A program made the translations under genes and the position numbers. Positions 35,578-48,200 of a stretch of DNA of 64,000 nt are shown piece after piece. A model generated the notes under the pieces. That model did no database searches and had not been told where the DNA came from. It saw nothing but the letters and a program-made list of their open reading frames with translations. Within the stretch, counting starts at the first letter, position 1, and each line of letters begins with the position of its first letter. The stretch comes from Morella rubra (lineage: Eukaryota > Streptophyta > Magnoliopsida > Fagales > Myricaceae). The stretch covers positions 34,392,349-34,456,348 of the forward strand of contig CM025855.1 in NCBI GenBank assembly GCA_003952965.2, read 5' to 3'.

Positions 35578-38500
35578 CTCTTCCAAAACTCATGTACTGG
35601 ACATAGGACTATTTTCTTATTTAATTTTGTTGGCCCTACTTGGTAAAAGGTTGGTTACATGACTTAAAAACCATTCGTAGGTGAAAAGCGATTGGACCCG
35701 TGAACACCCTCTTTTCTTTAACTTTATATCTGTTTAGTGGCATGGTACTATTTGTCTACCGATACCCGTGACCTATCTTCTTAGGTTTTGTCCAGCAATG
35801 AGTCGTTACAATTACCCAATGAGGATCGAGTCTCAACGAAATCTTCCTTTACGTACTTTCAACCTTATGCTTGAGAAGATGCACCTTATCTTTACCCATA
35901 TCTTCAAAGATACCCGCAATTCGCAAAGACTCTTCTCTCTATTTCTTCCTTTCTTCTGTTTTTTTTCCCTGAAATTTTCTGGGGAAAGGCATAAAATGGC
36001 TTATTTTTGTACACCTTGTTCAAATATCACCATTATATATATTTATGCAGAAAGCCGAACAAGTTCCTCTGTGCTTTTCTTTTTGGTCTCCTTATTTCTT
36101 TTGCCTTGTCAAACGTAAGATCATATGGTAAGTTATAGAGCTAAAAGCTAAAAATGTCTATAGAGTGATTTGTTTTACTCGTTTAATTCTTCATGCAGCT
36201 CTGGCCTCAAACCAGTTCACACGTATGATTTGAATCTGGTAAGGTGGACCCAGATATAGACAGACAGAAGGACATGGTTTTAACCCAAAAGTCAATAGAA
36301 CCAAAATGGTTGTAATTTAAACAAGTTGCTTTCTTACCCTAAAACAAAACAAAACAAGTTGCTTTGGTTTGCAGGACAGAAGCACCGGAGAGAAAGGAAG
36401 GAAATTAATAATACAAGTCTATGTGTGTATAGAACTGCCTTTCACGTGTGTTTGGCCACTAATTTCGTAGATTTGTTTCCAAATTCTTCCACGCAGAATT
36501 GCCAATGACAACATAACAGCTTTCGTGTTTTTGCACTGATCTCCTCGTGACTAGAAACAGTTCGTCTGAAAAAAGACACGGAAAAGCATAGAAGCAATAG
36601 GAATCTAAACAAGATGCTTTTTCCCCACCTAGAATATGCACTGCGACAAGTTATGAGAGGAGCTCCTCAATTTTTGGACTTTCAAGTCTCCAAATATGCA
36701 TCGTATCACATGGCACTTTGGGCCCAACATTTTCTCAAACAGAAAGGGAGGACAAAAAAATAATGGAAATGTTTTCAGCATCATTCCTTAAAACTAGGAA
36801 AAAAATTGAAAGAGTTGACAGATGTGAATATTAATAAATTTTTGTTGTTTAAGGTCTCGATACAAAGAATTTAGTAGCTTGGACTCCTAAAGTGACACGG
36901 TCTTTATATTTTAGAAATGCAAATTAAAATTTCTTAAATCGTAAATTTACAAGATGATGAGTACATATCTTAGACAATCTATCATCCAGGTTAAATTTCT
37001 ATATTAAATGATGAAGTCGATATACTAGTACATACCCTATCCATCTAACGTCTCGGTTCATACCCTTTACTATTTGGTCCCATTTCCCTTCAATTCAAAT
37101 TTATTTGAAGATTGTTTGTGTGTGGGTTATTAATAAATCCTTTTTATTCCATCTATTACCAACATATTCTATATTTTTTATATTAAATTTTACGATCAAT
37201 CCAATAGCTATCCACATTTTTTTGTTTTTTCTATCACTTAATAGATTGTTTTTATTACTTGTATGATTTAAACGTCTAATATTTCTATAATAAAAAAAAG
37301 AAAAGAGAAGAAAAGAAAATTGATTGATGGAATTATGCTCGAAGAACGACATATAAAACAATTGATATTAACCGTGAATAGTTAACATGCTGGTTAATCG
37401 TATTTTGAAACACGACAAAATATCATTTCTCATGTAATATTATCTATTGAGTCCAATAAATCCCCAGTCGATGTGGGATGGAGGCACAATGCTTTGGACA
37501 TAGGCCGCGCTGATTGGGTTCGGGAGTGAGGACCGTGGCCTAGCAAAACGAGTTATTTGCTGGTGGGTCTGATCATATTAGAGAGCTGTTATATTTCTGG
37601 GCCGGGCTGGGCCGACCATCTGAAACATGGGTTTCCGTAGTTCGTGTCTGTTGGCAGGTTTATAAAAAAAAGTTAGCCTGGCACGAGGTGTGGTATTGAA
37701 TTCGAGTAATCCGAAATGAACTGGAAGAATGCTGAAGACCACGTAAGCTTCGAATTACTGAGTGCATACCCCCACGACTTGAAGTGAGAACCTCAATGTA
37801 CCAACCGACATAGTACCTGTTAGACTTTAAGTCAAGGAACATGGATACTTTTAATGCTTTCCAATCAACGAGCCTGCTGTGCATTAAAATTTTTCCTGTT
37901 TTCCAGCTTAGCTCTTAATTGTCTTCAAGTGAGGCCCTTTTAATGCCACTTACAAAGAAAGAAACAAAAGGCCCTTTTAATGCCCAGTAGTGTTGACGCC
38001 GGTTACAGTATATATGGTCATTTTGGATGAAGTTCATTTGTAATTTTAAACCTTGTTGTAAGGTATATACTGTTTGACATTTTATATGGATAGACATGAG
38101 CAATATTAAATGATGTAAAGTTCATTTTTTGTGTCTATCTCTATTCGAGTTATATGATATAATTTGAGTAAAAAAATTACAGTGAATCGTAATCCAATTA
38201 TTTCTAATAGTTGGTAATCTCATGGTACAATTCATCTATTCAGACAATAACAGGAGAATATGGAGGAGTTGATACATGGGAGTGGGGACTTAGAACTTAA
38301 AAGGCAATAAATAAGAAAAAAACCATTGGATTTGGCCAAACATTTCTTCCAGTTTATCCCCAATTTGAAGAACCTAATATTCAACCAAAAAATATATTAT
38401 TGGTTATTTTTGCATTGTCTGTTTGTTTTCCTTTTTGTATTTGGGGGGGGGGGATTTGAGTTGAAGGATGAGGGGTTTCCGAAGTGGGCCACTAAAATAT

Positions 38501-39779
38501 GCTATATAATGTGAGAATTAGCGAATGGTAGACATGTTTTATGGTTTAGGAGTAAGGCGTGGTTGTAGTGGATGTGGGGTTGGAACAGATAGGGAACAAC
38601 TCTAGGAGCGGTAGTGTTCATGTCTCTCAGTGCCAAAACACAATAATTAGAGCATAGAAAATATATATATGTGTTGAGTCTTGTCTGGTTCACTTTTATA
38701 ATCCCTAGCGTTTAATTAAAAAAATTAAAAGCAAATAAGGAGTTCCGATACAACAGCTTTCCCTTGTAATCGCAAGAGCAAGTCTTTGCCAGAGCAGATT
38801 TAAAGAAACACTAACTTTTAGATTGTCTCAATGGTGGTTTTCCCTTTAGTAAAAATATACACTATCCCTATAGTGTGTTTGTACCTAACCAAGAAAATAA
38901 TGTGATTTTCATAGGGATTCACATTAAATAATTTAGAAAAACCAACAAAAAGATAGAAAGGAGACCAAATACTTCAAGGAAAATGAGACTATACTTTTGC
39001 TCCCTTAAGGCTTCAAGCATAATAGCTCATTACCCGTAGTCATTCCTGAATAAGGGGACGAGCAAAAGAGAAAACGAGTTAGCCTGCTTTCCTTAATAAC
39101 TTTTGGAAAAAAAAAATGTGATTTTAAAACAAGTTGGATATACTCTATAATCATAATTAAGTCCGTCTTAATCCAATACATGAAAGACGGCAAGAGATTT
39201 TCCTCGTTGCATCAATCAAAGAAATTGTTGTCTACCAAACAAAACTATGCTCGAACAATCAAGTTGAAATGTTGCAATCAAAGATATTCTTCTCCACCAT
39301 CTAGTTGTTTTCTAATTGGGCGGATTATCTTCAATTGGTAGGTAGTGAGAGGGACAAACTTTGACCGAAATCAGAACCCCCCTAGGGCCCAACCCAACTG
39401 CTTGGACCACACGGGTTTTCTCTAATCACAGGCCAAAACCTCCTAATCATTGTTTGATCTGGTGGAGCGAGTATATGTCCTATTCAAGTGGCCCGCACTT
39501 TGTTCCACTGCGTTAATATAGTGCTGATTAACGCTAATGTTGCCTTGGTCTATAATTTAATACACAAAACTTCATGGCGGGGGACCATCGTTTGTTCGTA
39601 GGCGGCGACCATGCTTTTTCATGCTTCAACTTTTTGGAAGGAGGAAATTGAATATTGTCTCGTTTGCCATTTTCTTTTTCAGCTTTGGTCATGCAAAGCA
39701 TGGTTCTACACAACTTTATACTATCCGTTTTACCCAAAAGACAAAAAGACAAAAAAAAATAAAATAAGAAAGATAAATT

Positions 39780-40415
39780 AAATTTTGCACCCTCAAATTA
39801 TCATTTGTTTTTAAATATGCACTCCAAATTACTCAAATTAATATATTACGCTTAAAATTATTGACAATTATATACTTTACACTTCAAATTACAATTGATG
39901 TTACCTATTTTTAGTTGATTGTAACGGCTCTTCACACATCTTTTTTCTTATCCAAAGTGCTCTTTCTTGGCTTCGTTTTACTTACCCCAAAAGGAGGGTA
40001 CGTAAAATGACAAATATAAATGGCCTTACGCACGAAGTTTGTGGGATTTGAAAGGAAATAATACAAAGTCCGAACAGATATTTCGTTAAAAATGATGTTT
40101 CAACCTCCAAAGATAGATACAGTATTATGATGCTAAATACATTTTATAACTTATAATCATGTGGATCTTATACTTTACACTACCAATTATTATTTTGACT
40201 ATGTTGTGTTCACAAATTATTAATTTTGTACACTTTGCACTTTTCATTAAAATTAAATTTTTGACACTTAAAGTTACGATTTTATCCTTGTAAAATGACT
40301 ATTATGAAAATAAAATTATCATTTCAAATGTAAAAAAATTATTTTGTATTTAAATTAACGAATAAATTTTAATTGATAATGTAAAGTGTCTGAAAAGTAT
40401 GCATATGCATATTAT
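39780..40415. repeat. degraded relatives of the 8.7-kb MULE-type MITE
   Basis: Two stretches (about 39,780-39,910 and 40,140-40,415) share the interior motif pattern of the intact element at 8696-9072: repeated 'caccctcaaattatca' and 'cactttgcac' phrases, then a purine-rich 'acgattttatcc' segment. Inverted ends are no longer recognisable. Confidence 0.35.
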
Positions 40416-41946
40416 TATTAGATTCTGCCGTGCTATATGGAGTTATTAAAAAGTTGGACATGGCAACGGAAAAATCTATTGTTGATTTAAGGGAGGCAAC
40501 CACCCCAGTGGGGTGGGGAATCGGCTAAAGCCAGCTGTAATACTGATCTTATGAAATTTATAAGAGTTGGGTGGCCATTATAATGTGTGATGGAACTAAA
40601 TGGCATTATGGCAGTTCTGAAGCCTGAAAGGGGGTCAGTGTCACTTATCTGTAGCGCACGGACGCGCACAAATAACTGGAAAATCTTGCAGTTGCCAGTC
40701 TGCCACGACAGCGACCTTCTTCTGCATTTCTTTTTCTGCAACCATCTGATGCCCTTGACTCTTCACTTATTTTTTAGCAGGAGTTTTTTTTTAGAGAATT
40801 TATTCTTTATACTTCTAATAATTATTGAACTTTTTTGCATTTTTTTATTATAATTTGAGATGAGAATCGCAAAAGATCGGATACTTAAGAGTGCAAAGAA
40901 TATTTTTCTCACTTCTTTTAGTCTTTTTTGTAGAAGTTATATCGACATTAATATCATCATTGAATATATATATATATAGGCATAATCAGATATTTATTAT
41001 TTTAGCACTTGCGTGACAAGGGTTCTATACTATAATTTTCCAAGTTAAACAATTGGAAGAAGATTGATAAAATACGTTTTTAACTGAAACGAGGTTATTA
41101 CAAATAACCCTTGTACAAAATATATATATATATAAAATAAGATTGATCGTTGAGAGGTTATGTTTATGTGTAATATGTTATTTGTCTTGTGACGTTTGTG
41201 ACTTGAGACCATGTTATTCTACGGTTTATTCCGTGGTATTTATTGATATGTATAACGTTATAATAAATAAGGAAGTGGAGGAAAAAATTATTAAAAAAAA
41301 ATGATAAAGTTACCATGGAATCGAAAAGGTAACTTATCCATTTAATTAAGACGGTGTAAGTGTTGCTCATTTATTCAATGAACATGGTCCCACAATATAA
41401 AGTGCCGTTCTTCACGTTTAAGAACACGAGCCATGTGTGCTTAAGATCTTACTTTTCATTTTTATTGCAAAAATAATCCCCTTGCCAAAAAGCATAAAAT
41501 TTATGAAAGTCACAATTATTACAATTTATCTAATAATTTATAAACCTGATGGTTACTATTTTATTTAAATATATATATATATATATATCTCACAATCGCT
41601 TGTGACTAATATAAACTAAAAATTATTGTTTAAAAATTAAGAAAAATATATTTTAATTTTTTGAGAAAATTTTCTTTTAGATAAAAAAAAGGACGTTGGT
41701 TTGAAATCATTATGTCATTGCGTCTATAGTCGTTGATAAATTTATGGTCTAAAGAAAAAGACAGATCGGTATGTGCACGAATATGAGATTTACGATAAGG
41801 TTGAACCTTTTAGTGCAGTTATACTGAGACATATTCTTATGAACCCAGTATATAAAGGTACCGCGAATTTCCCTTATTATAAAAAAAAAAAAAAAAAAAG
41901 GAAAAAACAAATTCTGTAGTTTAAGAGAAAAGAGAATAATCATCGA

Positions 41947-42160
41947 GCATGTTCGAATATCAAAATTTTAGGATGGTAAAAATTTTAGATATAAAAATTG
42001 ATGAAAAAGTGAGAAGAGAATGAAAAATTTGGTATAAAAGTTAGTAAAAAAAAAAGTAAAAAATTTTGAGAGTTTAATGAAAAAGTGAGAGAGAGAAATT
42101 TGTATAACAATGATAAAATTTTAAATAGTCAAAATTTTGGTTGCTGAACGAAGACATATT
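41947..42160. repeat. possible MITE relic
   Basis: The left end TGTTCGAATATCAAAATTTT pairs loosely with the right end (reverse complement CTTCGTTCAGCAACCAAAA). The interior has repeated AAAATTTTGAGAG-like and GTGAGAGAG units. It resembles the element near 59,402-59,593. Confidence 0.3.
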
Positions 42161-42349
42161 TATGAAACTTTATTCAATTATTTGGAACATCAAAATTTGT
42201 TAAAAGCAGTAAAAAGAGAGACTATGAAAAATATTTATAAATTTCAATTTTCATAAATGAGAACTTGAAGGAGATGGATCACGATAATGTCTTCGACTTA
42301 TTTTATATATATTAAAGATATTATTATTAATTTATTAAATTCTCAAAAT

Positions 42350-42500
42350 ATTATTGTCTAAGCGTGTAAAATGTACGATAGTTGAAAAATGTAAACGTGT
42401 CTCAAGTGATTAATTTAGAATGTAAAGTATACTTAAAAACGGATAATTTAGATTATAATTTAAGAAATATCCGATAATAAACGAAGTGTATTTTCTCCCG
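42350..42500. repeat. partial MULE-MITE relative at the edge of the DUF1336 gene promoter
   Basis: Contains 'gtaaaatgtacgatagttg' and 'gaatgtaaagtatac' phrases and ends GAAGTGTATTTTCTCCC. That is close to the right end of the intact element at 9072 (AAAAGTGTATTTTCCCC). No left end was found. Confidence 0.3.
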
Positions 42501-45282
42501 TTATTAATTCCCTCCGTGACTGCCAAAATGTCATTTGCCCGCGAAATCCCGGGCGAAAAATCTCACCAAAAGCAAACAAAACTGAGAAAACAAACCAACG
42601 TTGGACTTTCGGGGAGAGAGAGAGAGAGATTTAAAAGGACGGGCGAAGTAGAAAATAGGACCCGAATACAACGGGCTCTGCGTGTGTCTGCTCGTTTCCT
42701 CTCTGGAATTGTCTGCAGCTTGTGATTGTAGTTTCAGACAGAGAGAGAGAGAGAGAAAGAGAGCAAGGAATCCGAGTTCCTCAGCAGGGACGACGATTCC
42801 TCGTTCATTCATGCCGGAATCATCCCTCCGCAGGTCTCTCCCTCCGTCTCTGTTTCTACCTCATGTATGTTTACCTATAAGAAAACATGTATGAGACGCG
42901 TGACATCCAAGCAGACCTGATTGTCGATGATTTTGTGGACATTCGACGTTGGTGATAGTGGTTAACCAATCATCCAGTGCTTCAAATGCATGTATTTGAT
43001 GGCAAATATCCACACCATCACATACGCTCACGGCCTAGCTCTCGAAGGCAATCTTGTTTGGTTCCTGTTTCCTGAACTCTAATTCTATTCATTTATTTTT
43101 TCCTATCTGTAGCTGATTTTTCTTATTTTATTTCATTCCATGTTCGCAATACATATTGTACAAGCTGTATACGTTGCAAATTTTTCGATCTTTTTCCCTT
43201 CTCTATTCTTCTCATTCCACAGTTAAATTCAACCCTTGCTTTCAGGCTTCTTTGTTTATTTTAATCTAGTTTTGCGTTTGTGCACATATATTTTCGAATC
43301 TAATACTTCATTAGTGATGATTCATATTTTATTGGTTTTTATATCAATTGCATTCAGTAATTTTTTATTGTTTTCGTAGCACATTGCATCTTCATGCCTC
43401 ATACTCCATGATGAAGTCCTGATCTTTCTTCTCTCTTTTTAATATATACGAATTTCTGTTTGTGCCTAATGATTCTCAAATTACTACTCAGTTGATCTTT
43501 ACCTTACATGAGGGGGACTTATGGCTATTCTTTCTCCTATTTTGGTTTCCGGTCTCTTTTTGTTTTCTTTGCGACAGAACATCTGCCGTCAGCAGAGAGT
43601 TCTACAGAAGTAGTGATTTCTGAAAATAATATGTACATGTGCTTCCCGATAAATTAGCAGATCGTGACTTTGTTTCTGGTCCAAAATTGACATAAAAACA
43701 CAGATGGTTTAAAGTGATCTAGTGGTTCAAGTTTCATTTAATTATGACTAGGTCTTGCACAATTCTTCCTCTATCCCATAACTATTTATTAATTTAATTA
43801 CTTTAGTTGTGGTTTTGCAGATTTTCTACTAGGATCATGTGATCCCCAGTGAAGCCTCAATGTGCTATCCTAACATTTCTGCTTTCTTACCTAAAGGTAA
43901 TTCTTGTGCCTGCAAGGAAGAGAAAGTCAAATGGTTCTCCTCTGAATGTCTAGAAGGTACGCACGTGCTTTAAGAATGAGAAAATTGGATTTTTGTCTCT
44001 TCTTGACAGTAACAAAAACAATTCAATTTATAGTTAATAGAAAACTATAAAGCTCCATCATGGAGCTGGACATGCCAGGACCAAGGCCATAGATATGGAA
44101 AATCTTACTTCACACGTTAAGCATTTTCTTCCCTTCTTCTGTGAATCTGAAGTTTCTGTAGAAAATTTGCCATGCCTAGTGTTTCAACTGTGTTGCCTGC
44201 AATTTTTCAAAGGAATGCCAAATTTAGTGGGAGAAATGTTTTGGCGAATCATACATGTATGTCTATTCCTGATTTTCAATATTTGTTCACTACGGAATTA
44301 CGACATGTAAGTTGAACCAGGGTAATTGTTTGGTTCTATTATGATGAACCGATTAGCAATCTTACTTCTAAATTATCCTCTCCATCTGGCCCAGGGCTTT
44401 AGTGTTTGAACCTATTGTCAATGCCATGCTCTTTTGATATATAAACATCATCCTTGTAGGGAAACTTCCCGCATATTCATCATGGGTAATATACCGAACC
44501 CTAAAGAAATGAGATAGTTTGCTTGTAGAAATCTGGGGTAGACATGGCCTTGAAGTAGGTGGTTTAATTGAAGTATGCCTATAAATGAAGGAGCGCGACT
44601 CAGTTTCTAACCTACTTGGAGTCAGTCCAATATTTATACCCCTGAAGAATCAAGATAATCCTATTTATCTTTCTCACTGCGACTTAGAACAGTTTGGTTG
44701 CAGAAGTAGAGGATTTGAACCAATTGTTGGGCGACACAAACGCCGTTGTTTTCACCCAAGTTGATGGTTCTTGTCAACATAGTAACTTTCTAGTTTTTCT
44801 TTTCCATATCACTTTAAAAAGGCTGACATTGATTACCTTAAAATTCCGATGTTTCAAATTTTACTAAATTCTTTTGTCCACTGAAATGCTTTCCTGCGAA
44901 TGGACAGAGAAGTCTTACAGGTGACATGTTGATAACTGTCTGGCCTGTTTGAATCCTAAATCAATAAAAATCCTGGTACTAAATAATTGGATTTTGCACT
45001 CACAAGTCCTACATTATTTCATTTCAATGTCCACCGTTTATTGCTTTAGTTGAATTCATACAATCAGTTGTAAGAATTTTGAAATATAAAGACTTCTCCA
45101 ATATAAGATTGGCCAAGTCTCATGCATTTCTTGTTGTTTGTGATATTCTTAGCCTATGATTTTATTACTGGCAGGTTTTTGTTTTACATTGAGGTTATGT
45201 CTGCTGTGCCTGGGCAATCTGAGAAGTTGGCACGATAGACGAAACAATTTTGAGGTAGGGCTTGTAAAACATAGCTTTCAAA
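42500..45282 (+). other. promoter and 5' leader of the DUF1336 gene, probably with leader introns
   Basis: GC content rises at about 42,530-42,850, with two (GA)n tracts (near 42,615-42,630 and 42,740-42,757), as is common in plant 5' UTRs. A likely internal leader exon is 43,821-43,956, preceded by TTTTGCAG and followed by GTACGC. The acceptor CTGGCAG at 45,174 starts the exon that carries the main ATG. The exact transcript start was not determined. Confidence 0.45.
45197..45238 (+). promoter_or_regulatory. upstream ORF (13 codons) 45 bases before the DUF1336 gene start
   Basis: ATG TCT ... CGA TAG encodes MSAVPGQSEKLAR and ends before the main ATG at 45,283. It lies in the same leader exon as the main start, so it should be in the mRNA whichever upstream exons are used. 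Short upstream ORFs usually lower translation of the main frame; conservation is unknown. Confidence 0.4.
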
Positions 45283-48200
45283 ATGGGTGGCTGTGCCTCA
45301 AAACCACATGGAAGAGTTCATAAGCAGAGGAAGTGCTTTCGTAGATGTGGAAAAAGCCATGGAAAGATTTCCACTTCCATTCCTGATGTTCCCATTAAAG
45401 GGATTGGTGATGGTGAAAATCATGTAACAGATTTTGCTGTTAGTGAGTTTGTTCATCTTGATTTTGAGAAGGGTGCTGCGACCACCTGCAAGAGATCTGA
45501 AGTTTCTAACATGAAATTTCATCTCACCCAGCTCCAGTGGAACCACAGTCAAATTGATGCCAATGGTATGTTCTTTTCCTGTCTTCTTAGAGAAATTTTG
45601 TAATCCAAAAAGGAAAGAAGAAGATATCGTGAAAGCGTGCATAAACCTATATAAAATTTAGAGGGTTGGCGTTAGGAGTTGGTTTCAGGAGAAAACATAG
45701 AAACAAATAAATACGTTTACACTTCATTAAAAGTAGTTGTATGAGATTTTATGGATGTAGAATTAAATGAGCATTTTTATGGTTTTTCTTTTTGTCTTCA
45801 TAACTTCTGATGAGCTTTTTGCATCATTCCCTGTAGTTGACACAAATGCTTTATACTTCTGACTTCAAAAAAATAAACGAACTGCAGGACTATGCCAAGA
45901 AGAAGCATGGTTTGACTCGGTCAGTATTCTAGAATCTGATTCAGATGATGATTTTAGTAGTGTACATGGAGGTAATAAATCTGGGTCTCGTAAAAACATA
46001 GTGATTTGTATTCCACAATTATACTCTTTTAGTTATGACCGTGTTGATCTTTCTGGGTGCCAGATTCTTTTCCTTCAGTAGGTAATGCAACTCAATTGCT
46101 CCAGTATGAAAGTGCATCCCGCTTTGTAGATAATGGGTGTCAGTATGAGGGATTTTATGGAAGTTACCTGAAAATTGATGGTGGTGTAAATAGCCCTAGA
46201 GAGAGAAAACAAGAAAACAACTTGAAGTCCTGTAGCTGCTTACCTGGTTCGGTTCCTTCAGTCAGTTTCAGCAACAAGAGTCAGGCTGTGTCAAGTCCCC
46301 CTCCACCACAAAGAAAGCAATCTGCAGTTCTCATGTATTCTTTTAAGAGAAAATCTTTTGATGGAGATGAAAACACGGAATTTTGTAAGTACAGAGAGCT
46401 TCAGAGTTCATATAGTGTCTCATTTTTCATGGAAGTCATATAAATTTTAATGGTATGTAGATGTATTGCGTAGGCTATATAATTATACTATGGCACGTGG
46501 GAGGTTTTTGCATAAAAAATAGAAGATATTTCCAGACCTTTACATAGGTTTTATTAAACTTGTGAGGTGGTAGAATGAATCTGACAGCCGTGCTTATTAT
46601 ATTTATATGGTTAGTACGGACATTTGTGCATATGGACTGCTCAATACTACAACACTAAATATCAAAAGTGGATTGGCAGGTGCATCTGAGAAATTTCTCT
46701 ACCGTCCAAGAGCTGGACTGCAGATTCCATTTTCACTAGGAGAGAAGGCAACTCCAGGATGCTGGTCTGCTGTTTCACCTTCAGTTTTTAAGCTCCGTGG
46801 CGATAACTATTTCAGGCATGTCAACGAGTTTCTTTTGTCTCTCAAATCTTGTATGTTCATTTGCAAGTATTAGGTCGTGATTGAATTTAGATTTCTGTTT
46901 TCTACTAAAGGTCTGATGCTTTTCATTATTAACAATCTATTGTACAGAGATAAACAGAAGTTCCCTGCTCCAGACTGCAGCCCATATATACCAATCGGAG
47001 TTGATTTATTTCTCTGTCCTCAAAAGATAAATCATATTACTCAACACCTTGAACTTCCTTCTGCTAAAGCACATGAGAAAGTACCCACATTCCTGATTGT
47101 CAATATTCAGGTTCTCTCTCTTTCTTTGTCTCTCTCTCAATATACGTTGTTCTATGTCTTTGTTTTATTCCCAAGTCATGAAGAGTGTATCAATAGATTG
47201 TTCTCTAGTTCATTCCTTTGCACGTACGATAAGAGCTACGCTTGTCATCTGCAGAAGAGGAGGAAGGAAGGATACGATTATGTCTAAGTAGATTTTTTAA
47301 TTTATTTGTCAATGAAGTGATGGGCTTTTTTCCGGTATATACTCTGTACAACAGTGATAGGGACCAATTAAGAAAGTTAGGTAATTGGAGGTTTTTCTGA
47401 GTGGATGCTTGGGCTTGTAGTGGTACAATTCCAGTGAAATGTCATTAGCTTCAGTATGAACTAATGGATCTAAAATTTCAGTGATGGATTGGTTCTGGTG
47501 TTTTTCCAGCTGCCTACTTATCCTGCTACCATGTTCCTTGGTGAGCATGATGGGGAAGGCATGAGCCTTGTGTTGTATTTCAAAGTATCCGATGATTTTG
47601 ATAAAGAGATCTCTCCTCATTTTCAGGACCTTTTGAAGGTACTTCCTCAATCTTTATTCATAATTTCCGTATCTGTAAATCTGGATATCAAAGTTTAGCT
47701 TACTAAGTGCTTTAATTCTATTTTCTGTTGGAGATGACATTAAGAACATGTTCTGCTTTTTACTTGACAATGTGTTATTTGTTCTGCTTGGTATCAGATA
47801 CAGTATTCCCTTTTTACTGTTTAGCACTTTCCAGTGGCATATTTCTATAGATTCTTGGCATCGAAGTCTTTCAAACAGCCATGAGATAGGTTCTTTTTGG
47901 CTTACTCTTGTTTACTTGAAGCGTTTCTCTGTTGATCTTTTAGGAGGCAAATTTTTTTAGCCAAGATTATGTATAGATTTAGAGAAATCAGAATTTTATG
48001 TGTCAGTGTATTCAAGCTTTCTTTCTGTCTTTACTAAATTAAAAAGGATACACCATTCTCACAATTTGGTGATTATGCTTCCTTCATGCCTCCCCTTCCC
48101 TCACAACAAGGGGCACTTCCGTACGGCAAAGTCTAAAAGCAAACTAATCTTTGTTTGTTGTAGATATTAAGTTGTTTTTTAATCAATCCTGCAAAAGGCT

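Larger units (their letters stand above)
34760..42480. other. gene-poor, AT-rich intergenic region
   Basis: No gene with recognisable protein similarity was found on either strand. Contents seen: MITE-like sequences (35,333-35,577; about 39,780-40,415; 41,947-42,160), a poly-G run near 38,442-38,451, a (TA)n run near 41,568-41,588, and oligo-A/T tracts. The open frames of 60-116 codons here are short, low-complexity and unrelated to any family I know. Confidence 0.6.

Noticed and set aside
35768..36118. 116-codon frame with hydrophobic stretches
   Set aside because: Low complexity, no family resemblance, and no splice or promoter support; probably chance in AT-rich DNA.
37440..37640. Possible solo-LTR edge (CCCCAGTCGATGTGGGAT motif) and GC-rich GGGCCGGGCTGGGCC stretch
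   Set aside because: Similar motifs occur near plant LTR ends, but no paired LTR, primer-binding site, polypurine tract or target duplication was found.
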